Source: JAWVZU01 sp033722075
Lineage (GTDB): Bacteria; Pseudomonadota; Gammaproteobacteria; Xanthomonadales; SZUA-38
Assembly: GCA_033722075.1 (NCBI GenBank)
Contig: JAWVZU010000165.1
Coordinates: 1-8,939, forward strand
Length of the DNA: 8,939 nucleotides
Reading direction: 5' to 3'
Shown here piece after piece: positions 1 through 6,958 of the stretch (its first letter is position 1; every line of letters starts with the position of its first letter). The notes beneath the pieces were generated by a model, which saw nothing but the letters and a program-made list of their open reading frames with translations, searched no databases and had not been told where the DNA came from. Position numbers and translations under genes: made by a program.

Positions 1-153
1 CTGGAAATCGCGCGCAAGCGCACTGCCCTGGAAAACGTCCTGATCCGCGATACGCTCGAGACCCATGACCGCCGTCTCCGCGAAGCCGGCTTCACGACCG
101 TGGAACCCTTCTTCCAGGCGTTCAATTTCGTCTCGCTGCTGGCCATCAAATGA
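1..153 (+). CDS. cmoA: Carboxy-SAM synthase CmoA, C-terminal 50 residues (5' truncated by window edge)
   Basis: Frame 1 is open from the first base to a TGA at 151-153 and encodes 50 residues beginning LEIARKRTALENVL and ending FNFVSLLAIK. This matches the C-terminus of CmoA, which in E. coli has the same pattern (LE-I-x-K-R-x-LENV, then ETH--RL--AGF, then FNF-SL-A-K). CmoA converts S-adenosylmethionine and prephenate into carboxy-S-adenosylmethionine (Cx-SAM), the carboxymethyl donor used by CmoB for cmo5U34 formation on tRNA. It is a cytoplasmic SAM-methyltransferase-fold protein. The catalytic and SAM-binding parts lie outside the window and cannot be judged here. The stop overlaps the cmoB start by four bases (ATGA), so the two are almost certainly co-transcribed and translationally coupled. 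Identification rests on the C-terminal pattern plus the cmoB neighbour. Confidence 0.93.
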   Translation: MEIARKRTALENVLIRDTLETHDRRLREAGFTTVEPFFQAFNFVSLLAIK

Positions 154-1118
154 GTGCCTATCCCGAGGCACTGCTGCAACGCCTTGCCGACAGTGCGTTT
201 CGGGATTGCCACAAGGAGCTCGCCCAGCGGTGTCGGGAACAATACACACCACGGCGGCATGGCCGGCTGCCGGAATGGTTGGCGGCCCTGGAGCGCTTGC
301 CCGAGATCCACTGCGAGGCTCGCAACTTCCAGCAGCCCGCAGTAACCGCCGCCTCCGCGGCGGACGATGCATGTCGCCAGGCCATCGTCCAGGGGCTGCA
401 GGCCCTGTGCCCCTGGCGCAAGGGCCCCTTCGATCTCCACGGTGTCTTCGTCGACACCGAGTGGCGTTCGGACATGAAATGGTCCCGAATCGAAAAGGCC
501 GTCTCCTTCGCCGATCTGCAAGTGCTCGACGTGGGCAGCGGAAACGGCTACTACGGCTGGCGGATGCTCGGCGCCGGAGCGGCTCAGGTGATCGGCATCG
601 ACCCGTCCCTGCTCTACGTCACCCAATTTCTCGCCGTACGGAAGCTGCTCGGTGACCTGCCCAGCCTGGTGCTGCCCCTTGGCGTCGAGGATCTACCCGA
701 GTCGGCACAATTCGATATGGTCTGCTCCATGGGTGTTCTCTATCACCGCCGTTCGCCGCTGGACCATCTGGTGCAGCTGCGCAATCAGCTGCGGCCGGGG
801 GGCACCCTGGTGCTGGAGACGCTGGTCGTTGCCGGCGACACCAATACGGTGCTTGTACCCGAAGAGCGCTATGCCAAGATGCGCAACGTCTGGTTCATCC
901 CCTCCGTGCCCATGCTGGAGCGCTGGCTTCGCCGGAGCAGCTTCCATGATGTGCAGGTCCACGACGTGTCCGCGACCACCGTCGACGAACAGCGTTCCAC
1001 CGGCTGGATGACCTTCGAATCCCTGCCCGACTTCCTGGATCCCGGAAACGCGGCACGGACCATCGAGGGCTATCCGGCCCCGGTTCGCGCCCTGGTCACC
1101 GCCCGGACCGGCTCCTGA
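150..1118 (+). CDS. cmoB: tRNA U34 carboxymethyltransferase CmoB
   Basis: This 322-residue protein is essentially full length (E. coli CmoB is 323). It transfers the carboxymethyl group of Cx-SAM to 5-hydroxyuridine at position 34 of tRNA, giving 5-oxyacetyluridine, which widens wobble decoding. The N-terminal part (about 1-115) carries the family block PWRKGPF (88-94) and DTEWRSD (102-108). The Rossmann fold begins at LDVGSGNGYYGWRM (126-139), followed by the acidic GIDP (149-152). The conserved SMGVLYHRRSPLDHL sits at 193-207, and GYPAPVR is near the C-terminus. From memory of the E. coli enzyme, Cx-SAM contacts Lys91, Tyr200 and Arg315; the equivalents here are Lys91, Tyr198 and Arg313, all present. 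I chose the ATG at 150 because it gives full family length and overlaps the cmoA stop. No Shine-Dalgarno sequence is evident, consistent with coupling to cmoA. It ends directly against the convergent gene. Confidence 0.97.
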   Translation: MSAYPEALLQRLADSAFRDCHKELAQRCREQYTPRRHGRLPEWLAALERLPEIHCEARNFQQPAVTAASAADDACRQAIVQGLQALCPWRKGPFDLHGVFVDTEWRSDMKWSRIEKAVSFADLQVLDVGSGNGYYGWRMLGAGAAQVIGIDPSLLYVTQFLAVRKLLGDLPSLVLPLGVEDLPESAQFDMVCSMGVLYHRRSPLDHLVQLRNQLRPGGTLVLETLVVAGDTNTVLVPEERYAKMRNVWFIPSVPMLERWLRRSSFHDVQVHDVSATTVDEQRSTGWMTFESLPDFLDPGNAARTIEGYPAPVRALVTARTGS

Positions 1119-1126
1119 CTAGCCGG
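1108..1126. repeat. Inverted repeat spanning both convergent stop codons
   Basis: CCGGCT (1108-1113) and AGCCGG (1121-1126) are perfect 6-base complements around a 7-base loop, CCTGACT. The loop holds the cmoB stop TGA (1116-1118) and the first two bases of the opposing gene's stop. As RNA it could form on either transcript. Neither side is followed by a U tract, so it is not a classical intrinsic terminator. A role in 3'-end formation or transcript protection is inference only. Confidence 0.45.
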
Positions 1127-3962
1127 ACTGCCCGCCGCCACAGCGGGCTTCGAACCAGATCTCGAACTCCGCCCATTCCTGCGGATTCCGTCCACTGGGC
1201 GCCAGGGATCCGAAGAAACGGCGAGCCTCCGCCAGGTCGCCTGCCAGGCAGTGCGCGAAGGACAGCTGCAAGGGGACACTGTCTTCGAGAAAAGGCGTCG
1301 TCTGTATGTACTGCTGGAAGTATTCGATTGCCCGGGGATAATCCCGTTCGACCATCGCCTCATAGGCCAGGTGGATTGTCAGGCGGGGATCTTCGTCGCC
1401 GCTCTCCAGCGCTTCATGGACGATCTCCAGGGACCGCACGTCACTGCCCATGGCCCATAGGGGCAAGGTGCGCAATTCGGTCTCCGTCAACATCAACTGG
1501 AGGTCATGCCAGCGATTGCCGATGCGCTGCCGCCCCGAAACCACCAGGTCGTTCAACATGCGCTGCGTTTCGAAGTAGAAGAGGCTTTCTCCGGCCACCT
1601 CGTCGGGCCAGATGCGCTGATAGAAATCACTCTCCTGGAAGCGTGCCCGCGCCCGCCGTGCCGCCAACAGGTCGTACAACACCTGCGAGTGGGCCTTGGT
1701 CGGTTCCAACTCGTTGGTGAGGCGCAGGGGAAAGTCGTCGGTAACGGGTTTTGTGGTTTCGGTTACCTGGTCCAGATAGGCATCGTCGGCCAGGAAGAGC
1801 GAGCCGATCTGCTCGGGAAATTCCAGACCCAACTCTCGCAATTCGGGCACCACGACCGGATCCATCCATTGGGCCGCGAAATGATCCGGATCGACCGGAG
1901 CAAAGTCCCCGCGCACGCCGAGCAGGATCCAGTTCAGCGCGGTTCCCGACCAGAGCGAACAGTCATCAAACGCATTGCAGAATGCCCTGGTGATGGCCAG
2001 TGCGTCCTCTTCGGTCAAGTCGAAGACCGGCAGCCAGTAGGTCGCCATTCCGCCCTCGTTGAGGCGATCGTAGAGAAGCTCGAAGTAGTCCTGGGTATAG
2101 AGATTCACGATGCCGGCGTTCTTGGGCGGCGGTGGATCGGCGGTGATCAGGTCATAGGCCCGGGGCGTGGTGCCGAGAAAGAACCGGCCGTCCTCGATAT
2201 GGACATTCACCCGCGGATCATTCAGCGGGTTTTCCTCCGGGGAAAACACCACGCTGCTCATTTCCAGCACGTCCCGCGAGATATCCACCACGTCGATATG
2301 CTCGATCGACCGGGTGTCCGTCAGCGCCTTCGCCGTCGAACCCACCCCGTAGGAAATCAACAGGACGTCCCGCATATCCGGATGCAGAATCTGCGGAAGG
2401 TACACATAGAGCTTCATGAACCGCCTGGCGAAGGTCGTGGACCCGGACATGGAATGCCCGTTCGTGATCAGACGATAGAACTTGGGTGCACCGAAGAGGG
2501 AAACCCGGTGGTAGAGGATCGTCTCGGTCGGCGTTTCCCGGAAACCAACCACGCTGGTGGTCAGGTTGGGGCCGTTGTCACGGTAGTAGTTGGAATAAAA
2601 TGGCCGCATGCTCGTGGTCGCCGTCAGCCCCACGATCAGAGCCAGGACCAACGCGGCGGCTCCTGCTGCAAACCACTCCGACCTGTTCGACCTGGTCGAC
2701 CTCGCGCCGGCACCCGATCCCGGTATCAACAGCGCAGCCAGCCCATAGGCCACGGCGATGCCGATGATGCTCCCCTGGACTCCGAAGCGCGGAATCAGCA
2801 CCAGGGTACCGGCAAGAGCACCCAGTGCGGCCCCAAGCGTGTTGCTCAGCAGCAGCAGCGCAGTCACGCGGCGGTCGGATAGCAGCTGTTCGCTGAGCGC
2901 CTTCCCGACAGTGGTGAAAAGCACCCCGGACAGCACCGCGCTGGGCAACATGACCACCAGGCAGAGGCCGATGAACCAGGCCCAGGATGTGACGTCCGCG
3001 ATCTGCCACAGGATCCGAATCAAGAGCAGAAACGGCGCCAGGGCAGCCAGCCCGGTCAGGATGAGCAGGATACGGTTGTACCTGTGGAGCGAGCGCTCTC
3101 TTGCGTAGGCCCAGCCCGCAAGCAGTCCACCCAGCGCAATGCCGGCGAGTACGACTGCCAGCATGGTCGCGAAGGTCAGGCTCGTACTGGCGTGAAACCA
3201 CAGCAGTTGACGGAACCACAGGATCTCGAGGGCGAGCATGAGGAACCCGAGCAGCCCGGCGACGATCATCAACCGCAACACGGCGCTGGAAAACAGACCC
3301 TCCCGGGTCTCGGGTCGGAGCGAGACCTGCGGAGCGGCTGCGGCCAGCTGGCCACCGAGCCTGCGCCGCAAATGCAACGCCAGCAGGGCCGCCAACCCAT
3401 TGAGCCCGGCCGCCAGGATCGCGGTACCGGTGACCCCATACCAGCGGATGAAGGCGACCTCGCCCGCAAGGGCGCCGATCACCGCACCGGCGGTGTTCCA
3501 TCCATAGAGCCGGCCCAGGATCTGGCCATAGTTCGAATCCAGCTGGTGCAACGCGTGAACGATGGTCGGAAGCGTCATCCCCATCGCAAGGCTCGGCACC
3601 ACCAGCACCACGAAGGCAAGGACGAAGCGGACCAGATTCAGGGAAAGGCTGGAATCGAGCGACTGAAACAGTGCCGCCAGTGCCGAGGCCAGGTCCGGCA
3701 GCAGCAAGACGATGGCAAGACCACTGAGGCCGATGATGATTTCGATGGCCGCAAAAAACCGGAAACCCAGGCGTAACCGATGCCCTGCCAACGCGAGAAA
3801 CGCGGTGCCTCCCGCCAGTCCGGCCATGAAGGCCGCGAGCACCACCGTGGCGCCCCAGACACTGTTTCCGAAAACCAGCCCGGCGACCCGAAACCAGAGG
3901 GTCTCGAAGGTAAGAGCTGCGAATCCGGAGAGAAAGAAAACGAGATACGGCAGCCGTGACAT
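1119..3962 (-). CDS. Polytopic membrane protein with spermidine-synthase-like domain and TPR-like tail
   Basis: This 947-residue protein has three parts. Residues about 6-450 contain roughly 13 hydrophobic segments; the motif E-x-LWFR occurs twice (20-25 and 246-251), marking two related halves. Residues about 465-750 resemble a spermidine synthase/SAM-methyltransferase fold: VLLISYGVGSTA (533-544) as the nucleotide loop, acidic Asp560 after the second strand, EDGRFFL (590-596), and ADPPPPKNAG (608-617) where true synthases have a DS-x-DP type motif. Residues about 855-925 look like two TPR units. Databases commonly call such proteins fused MFS/spermidine synthase; the reaction of this subtype is not known to me. 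Key synthase positions look altered: the DGxxQ region reads NGHSM (501-505), and the second Asp of DSxDP is a proline. I therefore would not call it speE. ATG at 3962 has a weak GGGG ribosome-binding site (3970-3973). It follows secF by 69 bases on the same strand, so it may be read through from secF. Confidence 0.85.
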   Translation of the reverse strand: MSRLPYLVFFLSGFAALTFETLWFRVAGLVFGNSVWGATVVLAAFMAGLAGGTAFLALAGHRLRLGFRFFAAIEIIIGLSGLAIVLLLPDLASALAALFQSLDSSLSLNLVRFVLAFVVLVVPSLAMGMTLPTIVHALHQLDSNYGQILGRLYGWNTAGAVIGALAGEVAFIRWYGVTGTAILAAGLNGLAALLALHLRRRLGGQLAAAAPQVSLRPETREGLFSSAVLRLMIVAGLLGFLMLALEILWFRQLLWFHASTSLTFATMLAVVLAGIALGGLLAGWAYARERSLHRYNRILLILTGLAALAPFLLLIRILWQIADVTSWAWFIGLCLVVMLPSAVLSGVLFTTVGKALSEQLLSDRRVTALLLLSNTLGAALGALAGTLVLIPRFGVQGSIIGIAVAYGLAALLIPGSGAGARSTRSNRSEWFAAGAAALVLALIVGLTATTSMRPFYSNYYRDNGPNLTTSVVGFRETPTETILYHRVSLFGAPKFYRLITNGHSMSGSTTFARRFMKLYVYLPQILHPDMRDVLLISYGVGSTAKALTDTRSIEHIDVVDISRDVLEMSSVVFSPEENPLNDPRVNVHIEDGRFFLGTTPRAYDLITADPPPPKNAGIVNLYTQDYFELLYDRLNEGGMATYWLPVFDLTEEDALAITRAFCNAFDDCSLWSGTALNWILLGVRGDFAPVDPDHFAAQWMDPVVVPELRELGLEFPEQIGSLFLADDAYLDQVTETTKPVTDDFPLRLTNELEPTKAHSQVLYDLLAARRARARFQESDFYQRIWPDEVAGESLFYFETQRMLNDLVVSGRQRIGNRWHDLQLMLTETELRTLPLWAMGSDVRSLEIVHEALESGDEDPRLTIHLAYEAMVERDYPRAIEYFQQYIQTTPFLEDSVPLQLSFAHCLAGDLAEARRFFGSLAPSGRNPQEWAEFEIWFEARCGGGQSG
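1130..1148. repeat. Second inverted repeat, just downstream of cmoB stop
   Basis: GCCCGC (1130-1135) and GCGGGC (1143-1148) form a perfect 6-base stem with a 7-base loop. It lies inside the last codons of the opposing 947-residue gene and 12 bases after the cmoB stop. On the + strand it is followed only by TT, so it would be a weak terminator at best. With the repeat at 1108-1126 it makes two hairpins in tandem at the convergent junction. Confidence 0.4.
2679..2705 (-). repeat. Three tandem 9-base units encoding RST-RSN-RSE
   Basis: On the + strand, CGACCTGTT, CGACCTGGT and CGACCTCGC follow one another. In the membrane protein they encode residues 421-429, R-S-T, R-S-N and R-S-E, in the short basic linker before the last predicted membrane segment. 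The first six bases of each unit are identical. It looks like a small in-frame slippage duplication in a tolerant loop. Confidence 0.6.
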
Positions 3963-4031
3963 CCGCTTACCCCATGAATTCTCTTTGCAGGCGCTCGCCC
4001 ATCGCTTCCCCGCAGCGGTCTGCCGGTACGA
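3963..4031 (-). other. Spacer between secF and the 947-residue gene
   Basis: These 69 bases separate the secF stop from the downstream start. The only recognisable element is GGGG (3970-3973) seven bases before the ATG, a weak ribosome-binding site. I see no convincing -35/-10 pair and no hairpin followed by a T run, so the downstream gene may depend on read-through from secF or on a promoter inside secF. Confidence 0.4.
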
Positions 4032-4967
4032 TCAGGGCACGTGGCTCAGGTCCGCACCTTCTTTCGGTGCGGGCATGAGGTCCTGCTTGCTGACGTCCAT
4101 CAGCAGGAGGGCCGTGGCCGCGACGTAGATCGACGAGTAGGTTCCGATCACCACGCCGAAGATCAGGGCGATGGCGAAGGAGTGGATGATCTCGCCGCCG
4201 AAGATGAACAGCGCCAGCAACACCAGCAGCGTGGTCAGCGAGGTCATCACCGTTCGCGAAAGCATCTGATTGATCGACCGGTTGAAGATCTTGATCGGTT
4301 CACCCTTGCGGATCTCCTTGAAGTTCTCCCGGATCCGGTCGTAGACCACGATCGTGTCATTCAGCGAATAACCGATCACCGCCAGGACCGCGGCAAGCAC
4401 CGTCAGATCGAACTCGATCTGCAGCAGCGAGAAGAAGCCGACGGTCAGGATGACATCATGGACCAGCGCCAGGACCGCCCCGACCGAGAACTTCCACTGG
4501 AAGCGGACGATGATGTAGAAGAGGATGCCGGCAAGGGCCGCCAGCATGGCCAGTCCACCCTTTTCCGCCAGTTCCTCTCCAACCTGCGGTCCGACATACT
4601 CGACGCGGCGCATCTCCGGCTGCAGGCCGGTATCCTCGAGCGCTTTCATCACCCCGTTGCTGATCTCCGCATCGCTTTCCTTGCCACGCGAAGCCAGTCG
4701 CACGACGATGTCCCGGGCACTGCCGAAGGTCTGGACGACGGCGTCGTCGAACCCTGCCGCGCTGAGCGACTCGCGAACGCTGTTGAGGTCGACCGGTTCC
4801 TGGTAACCGACCTCGATCAATGTTCCGCCGGTGAAATCCAGTCCGAAATTCAGCCCACGTACAAAGAACGAGCCGATCGATACGACCAGCAGAATGACCG
4901 AAAACACCAGGGCGATGTGCCGTTGACCGATGAAATCGATATGGGTTTCTTTGGCGAGAATCTGCAT
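4032..4967 (-). CDS. secF: Protein translocase subunit SecF
   Basis: This 311-residue inner-membrane protein (E. coli SecF is about 323) partners SecD and YajC. The complex uses the proton gradient to help SecYEG/SecA complete export of proteins across the inner membrane. The order is canonical: membrane segment 1 (about 17-36), then the GLDFTGGT signature (42-49), a periplasmic domain (about 50-135), and five further membrane segments from about 137 to 291. The fourth segment carries GYSLNDTIVVYDRIREN (199-215); Asp204 corresponds to the E. coli Asp213 implicated in proton use. The ATG at 4967 is supported by AGGAG at 4975-4979, seven bases upstream. It lies 122 bases after secD, which is wide for this pair; the gap is filled by inverted repeats annotated separately. 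The short tail after the last segment (about 292-311) is charged and likely cytoplasmic. No defect is seen. Confidence 0.98.
   Translation of the reverse strand: MQILAKETHIDFIGQRHIALVFSVILLVVSIGSFFVRGLNFGLDFTGGTLIEVGYQEPVDLNSVRESLSAAGFDDAVVQTFGSARDIVVRLASRGKESDAEISNGVMKALEDTGLQPEMRRVEYVGPQVGEELAEKGGLAMLAALAGILFYIIVRFQWKFSVGAVLALVHDVILTVGFFSLLQIEFDLTVLAAVLAVIGYSLNDTIVVYDRIRENFKEIRKGEPIKIFNRSINQMLSRTVMTSLTTLLVLLALFIFGGEIIHSFAIALIFGVVIGTYSSIYVAATALLLMDVSKQDLMPAPKEGADLSHVP
4052..4072. repeat. Perfect inverted repeat in the 3' end of secF
   Basis: CCGCACC (4052-4058) and GGTGCGG (4066-4072) form a perfect 7-base GC-rich stem around a 7-base loop, within the last 14 or so codons of secF. No T run follows on the - strand, so an intrinsic terminator is unlikely. 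It could be chance in GC-rich coding sequence, or a transcript-end or attenuation structure. Confidence 0.4.
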
Positions 4968-4974
4968 CTATCAA

Positions 4975-4979
4975 CTCCT
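4975..4979 (-). promoter_or_regulatory. secF ribosome-binding site (AGGAG)
   Basis: On the - strand AGGAG stands seven bases before the secF ATG. It is the best Shine-Dalgarno match I found in the window. It sits nine bases from the nearest inverted repeat (4989-5006), so folding of that spacer could influence access to it. Confidence 0.75.
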
Positions 4980-4988
4980 AGGCTTCAT

Positions 4989-5006
4989 CCGGCCACGGTC
5001 GGCCGG
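4989..5006. repeat. secD-secF spacer inverted repeat C
   Basis: CCGGCC (4989-4994) and GGCCGG (5001-5006) form a perfect 6-base all-GC stem around a 6-base loop. In the transcript it is the third hairpin after secD and lies just before the secF ribosome-binding site. Confidence 0.5.
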
Positions 5007-5018
5007 CGCGAAGCGTGA

Positions 5019-5048
5019 GCACTTTGGAAATCACACTTTTCAAAGTGC
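5019..5048. repeat. secD-secF spacer inverted repeat B
   Basis: GCACTTTG (5019-5026) and CAAAGTGC (5041-5048) are perfect 8-base complements. After one non-pairing position, three more A-T pairs close a 6-base loop (5031-5036). No T run follows on the - strand, which argues against a Rho-independent terminator. Confidence 0.65.
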
Positions 5049-5050
5049 GC

Positions 5051-5083
5051 GTTCCGATTGCGACAGGATGTCCAAATCGGAAC
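5051..5083. repeat. secD-secF spacer inverted repeat A
   Basis: GTTCCGATT (5051-5059) and AATCGGAAC (5075-5083) are perfect 9-base complements. Nested inside, past a 2x2 internal loop, GACA (5062-5065) and TGTC (5069-5072) form a further 4-base stem with a 3-base loop. It begins seven bases after the secD stop and is separated from repeat B by only two bases. It has no U tract. It could stabilise the secD message 3' end, slow polymerase, or be a relic of a palindromic repeat family. Confidence 0.65.
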
Positions 5084-5089
5084 ATCATT

Positions 5090-6937
5090 CTAGATCGCAA
5101 GCGCCTTGACGCGCTGCTTGCGGCCGTAGATCAGGTTGACCACCGCCCGGGTCCCCATAATTGCGGTGAACATGGAAGTGATGATGCCCAGTGACAGGGT
5201 CACCGCAAAGCCCTTGATCGGGCCCGTGCCGAAGGAAAACAGCACGATCGCGGCGATCAGGGTGGTCACGTTGGCATCCGCGATGGTCGAAAAGGCCTTC
5301 TCATAACCCGCCCGAATGCTGGTCTGCGGCGAATTGCCGTTGGCCAGTTCCTCCCGGATCCGCTCGAAGATCAGCACGTTGGCATCCACCGCCATGCCGA
5401 CGGTCAGCACGATCCCCGCGATGCCCGGCAGGGTCAGCGTTGCCCCGATCAGGGACAGCAGCGCGACGATCAGGACCAGGTTGGCAAACAGCGCGAGGTC
5501 GGCGACCAGGCCGAACACCCGGTAGTAGATCGCCATGAACACCAGCACCACGACAAAACCGATCATCACCGACTTGAAGCCCTTGTCGATGTTGTCCTGG
5601 CCCAGGCTGGGCCCGACGGTCCGCTCTTCGATGATGTCCACCGGTGCCGCAAGGGCCCCCGCACGCAGGAACAGGGCCAGCTCGTTGGCTTCCTCGGGGT
5701 CCAGTCCGGTGGTCCGGAAACGCTTGCCGAAGGGCTCGAGGATGTTGGCCACCGAAATGACCTCCTCGGTGATCCGGTGGGTCCGGACCATTTCGCCGTC
5801 GACTTCGCGGGTGACCGGCAGACGCTCCACGTAGACCACCGCCATCGGCTTGTTCACATTGTTCCGGGTGAACTCGAACATCCGCTTGGCGCCGATGTTG
5901 TTCAGGGTGACGTTTACCTGCGGCTGGCCGTTCTGCGGATCGAAGCCGGCAGACGCATCCACCAGCTGGTCTCCGGAGACGATGAGGTTCTTCTTCAACA
6001 GCACCGGCGTACCGTCCCGCTGGCGATAGAGCCGCGTGCCCGGTGGGATGCTGCCGGTACTCTGGGCGACCTGCGCACTGTGCTCCGTATCGACCGCCCG
6101 GTACTCCAGGGTCGCCGTGGCGCCGAGAATGCGTTTTGCCTCCGCCGTATCCTGGACGCCGGGGAGCTGGACCACGATCCGGCTGTCCCCCTGCTGCTGG
6201 ATGATCGGCTCGGCCACACCGAGTTCGTTAACCCGGTTTCGCAGCGCGGTGATGTTCTGCTGCAGCGCCGTGTCCGCAATCTCCTGCAGCTTGACCTCGG
6301 AAATCTCGAATCGGACGCTCAGATCATCGTCGGCGGCCGAGGACGAAAGCTCCGGGAAGTTCTCTTCGATCAGGTCGACGCTCGCTTCCAGGTCCTCGGC
6401 GGTCCGGAACCCGACGGTCACCGCGGCGTTTCCGGGCGAAATGCTGCGCGGACGGATCCGCTCATCCCGCAGCAGGCTGCGGATATCGCCCTCGTACTTC
6501 TGGGACTGCTGCCGGCGAGCCGTCTCCATGTCCACTTCCATCAGGAAGTGCACGCCGCCCTGCAGATCGAGTCCGAGGACCATGGGCTCGGCGCCCAGGG
6601 CACGCAGCCATTCCGGGGCCGCCGGCGCCAGGTTCAGGGCAACCGTATAGGGCTCTCCGAGTCGCCGGTCCACCAGGTCGGCCGCTCGTTCCTGGTCCTC
6701 GCGATGAACCAGGCGGGCGATCAGCATCCCTTCCTTGAGCTCGGTGGCCTTGACCTCGATCCCCTCCTGCTCCAGGACGGACCGGACGGTGTTGACCAGC
6801 GCCTCGTCCAGGTCGCCACGCCGCATGGTCACCTGGACCGCCGGGTCCTTGCCATAGAGGTTTGGGAATGCAAAAAGGCCGCCGGCGAGGAGCACCGCCA
6901 CCACCAAAAGATACTTCCAGAGCGGATATCGATTCAT
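5090..6937 (-). CDS. secD: Protein translocase subunit SecD
   Basis: This is a 615-residue inner-membrane protein, the same length as E. coli SecD. With SecF and YajC it forms the proton-driven accessory complex that pulls substrates through SecYEG and helps prevent backsliding. Membrane segment 1 spans about 8-26. The LGLDLQGGVHFLMEVD signature is at 121-136. The large periplasmic P1 domain fills the rest up to about 450, with the conserved LRNRVNELGVAEP at 232-244. Five more membrane segments follow, from about 453 to 603. The fourth segment of the set holds TVGMAVDANVLIFERIREE (512-530), with Asp518 matching the E. coli Asp519 that is functionally important. The ATG at 6937 has GAGAG (6945-6949) seven bases upstream. 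It follows yajC by 21 bases, so the two are surely one transcript. The periplasmic part shows no truncation. Confidence 0.98.
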   Translation of the reverse strand: MNRYPLWKYLLVVAVLLAGGLFAFPNLYGKDPAVQVTMRRGDLDEALVNTVRSVLEQEGIEVKATELKEGMLIARLVHREDQERAADLVDRRLGEPYTVALNLAPAAPEWLRALGAEPMVLGLDLQGGVHFLMEVDMETARRQQSQKYEGDIRSLLRDERIRPRSISPGNAAVTVGFRTAEDLEASVDLIEENFPELSSSAADDDLSVRFEISEVKLQEIADTALQQNITALRNRVNELGVAEPIIQQQGDSRIVVQLPGVQDTAEAKRILGATATLEYRAVDTEHSAQVAQSTGSIPPGTRLYRQRDGTPVLLKKNLIVSGDQLVDASAGFDPQNGQPQVNVTLNNIGAKRMFEFTRNNVNKPMAVVYVERLPVTREVDGEMVRTHRITEEVISVANILEPFGKRFRTTGLDPEEANELALFLRAGALAAPVDIIEERTVGPSLGQDNIDKGFKSVMIGFVVVLVFMAIYYRVFGLVADLALFANLVLIVALLSLIGATLTLPGIAGIVLTVGMAVDANVLIFERIREELANGNSPQTSIRAGYEKAFSTIADANVTTLIAAIVLFSFGTGPIKGFAVTLSLGIITSMFTAIMGTRAVVNLIYGRKQRVKALAI

Positions 6938-6958
6938 CGGAGAACTCTCGGAAACCGG

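Noticed and set aside
1506..2882. Long + strand open frame (over 450 codons) opposite the membrane protein gene
   Set aside because: Antisense shadow in GC-rich DNA. The translation is rich in Arg, Gln, His and Gly, with no recognisable motif, while the - strand frame has clear domains throughout.
1119..3962. Calling the 947-residue gene speE (spermidine synthase)
   Set aside because: True SpeE is a soluble protein of about 290 residues with DGxxQ and DSxDP motifs. Here those positions are altered and the domain is fused to a large membrane region.
4041..5018. + strand open frame opposite secF
   Set aside because: Low-complexity Asp/Arg/Gln-rich translation that is the mirror of SecF codons; no ribosome-binding site of note.
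5019..5083. Rho-independent terminator between secD and secF
   Set aside because: Stems are good, but no run of T follows either hairpin on the - strand; secD and secF are also expected to be on one message.
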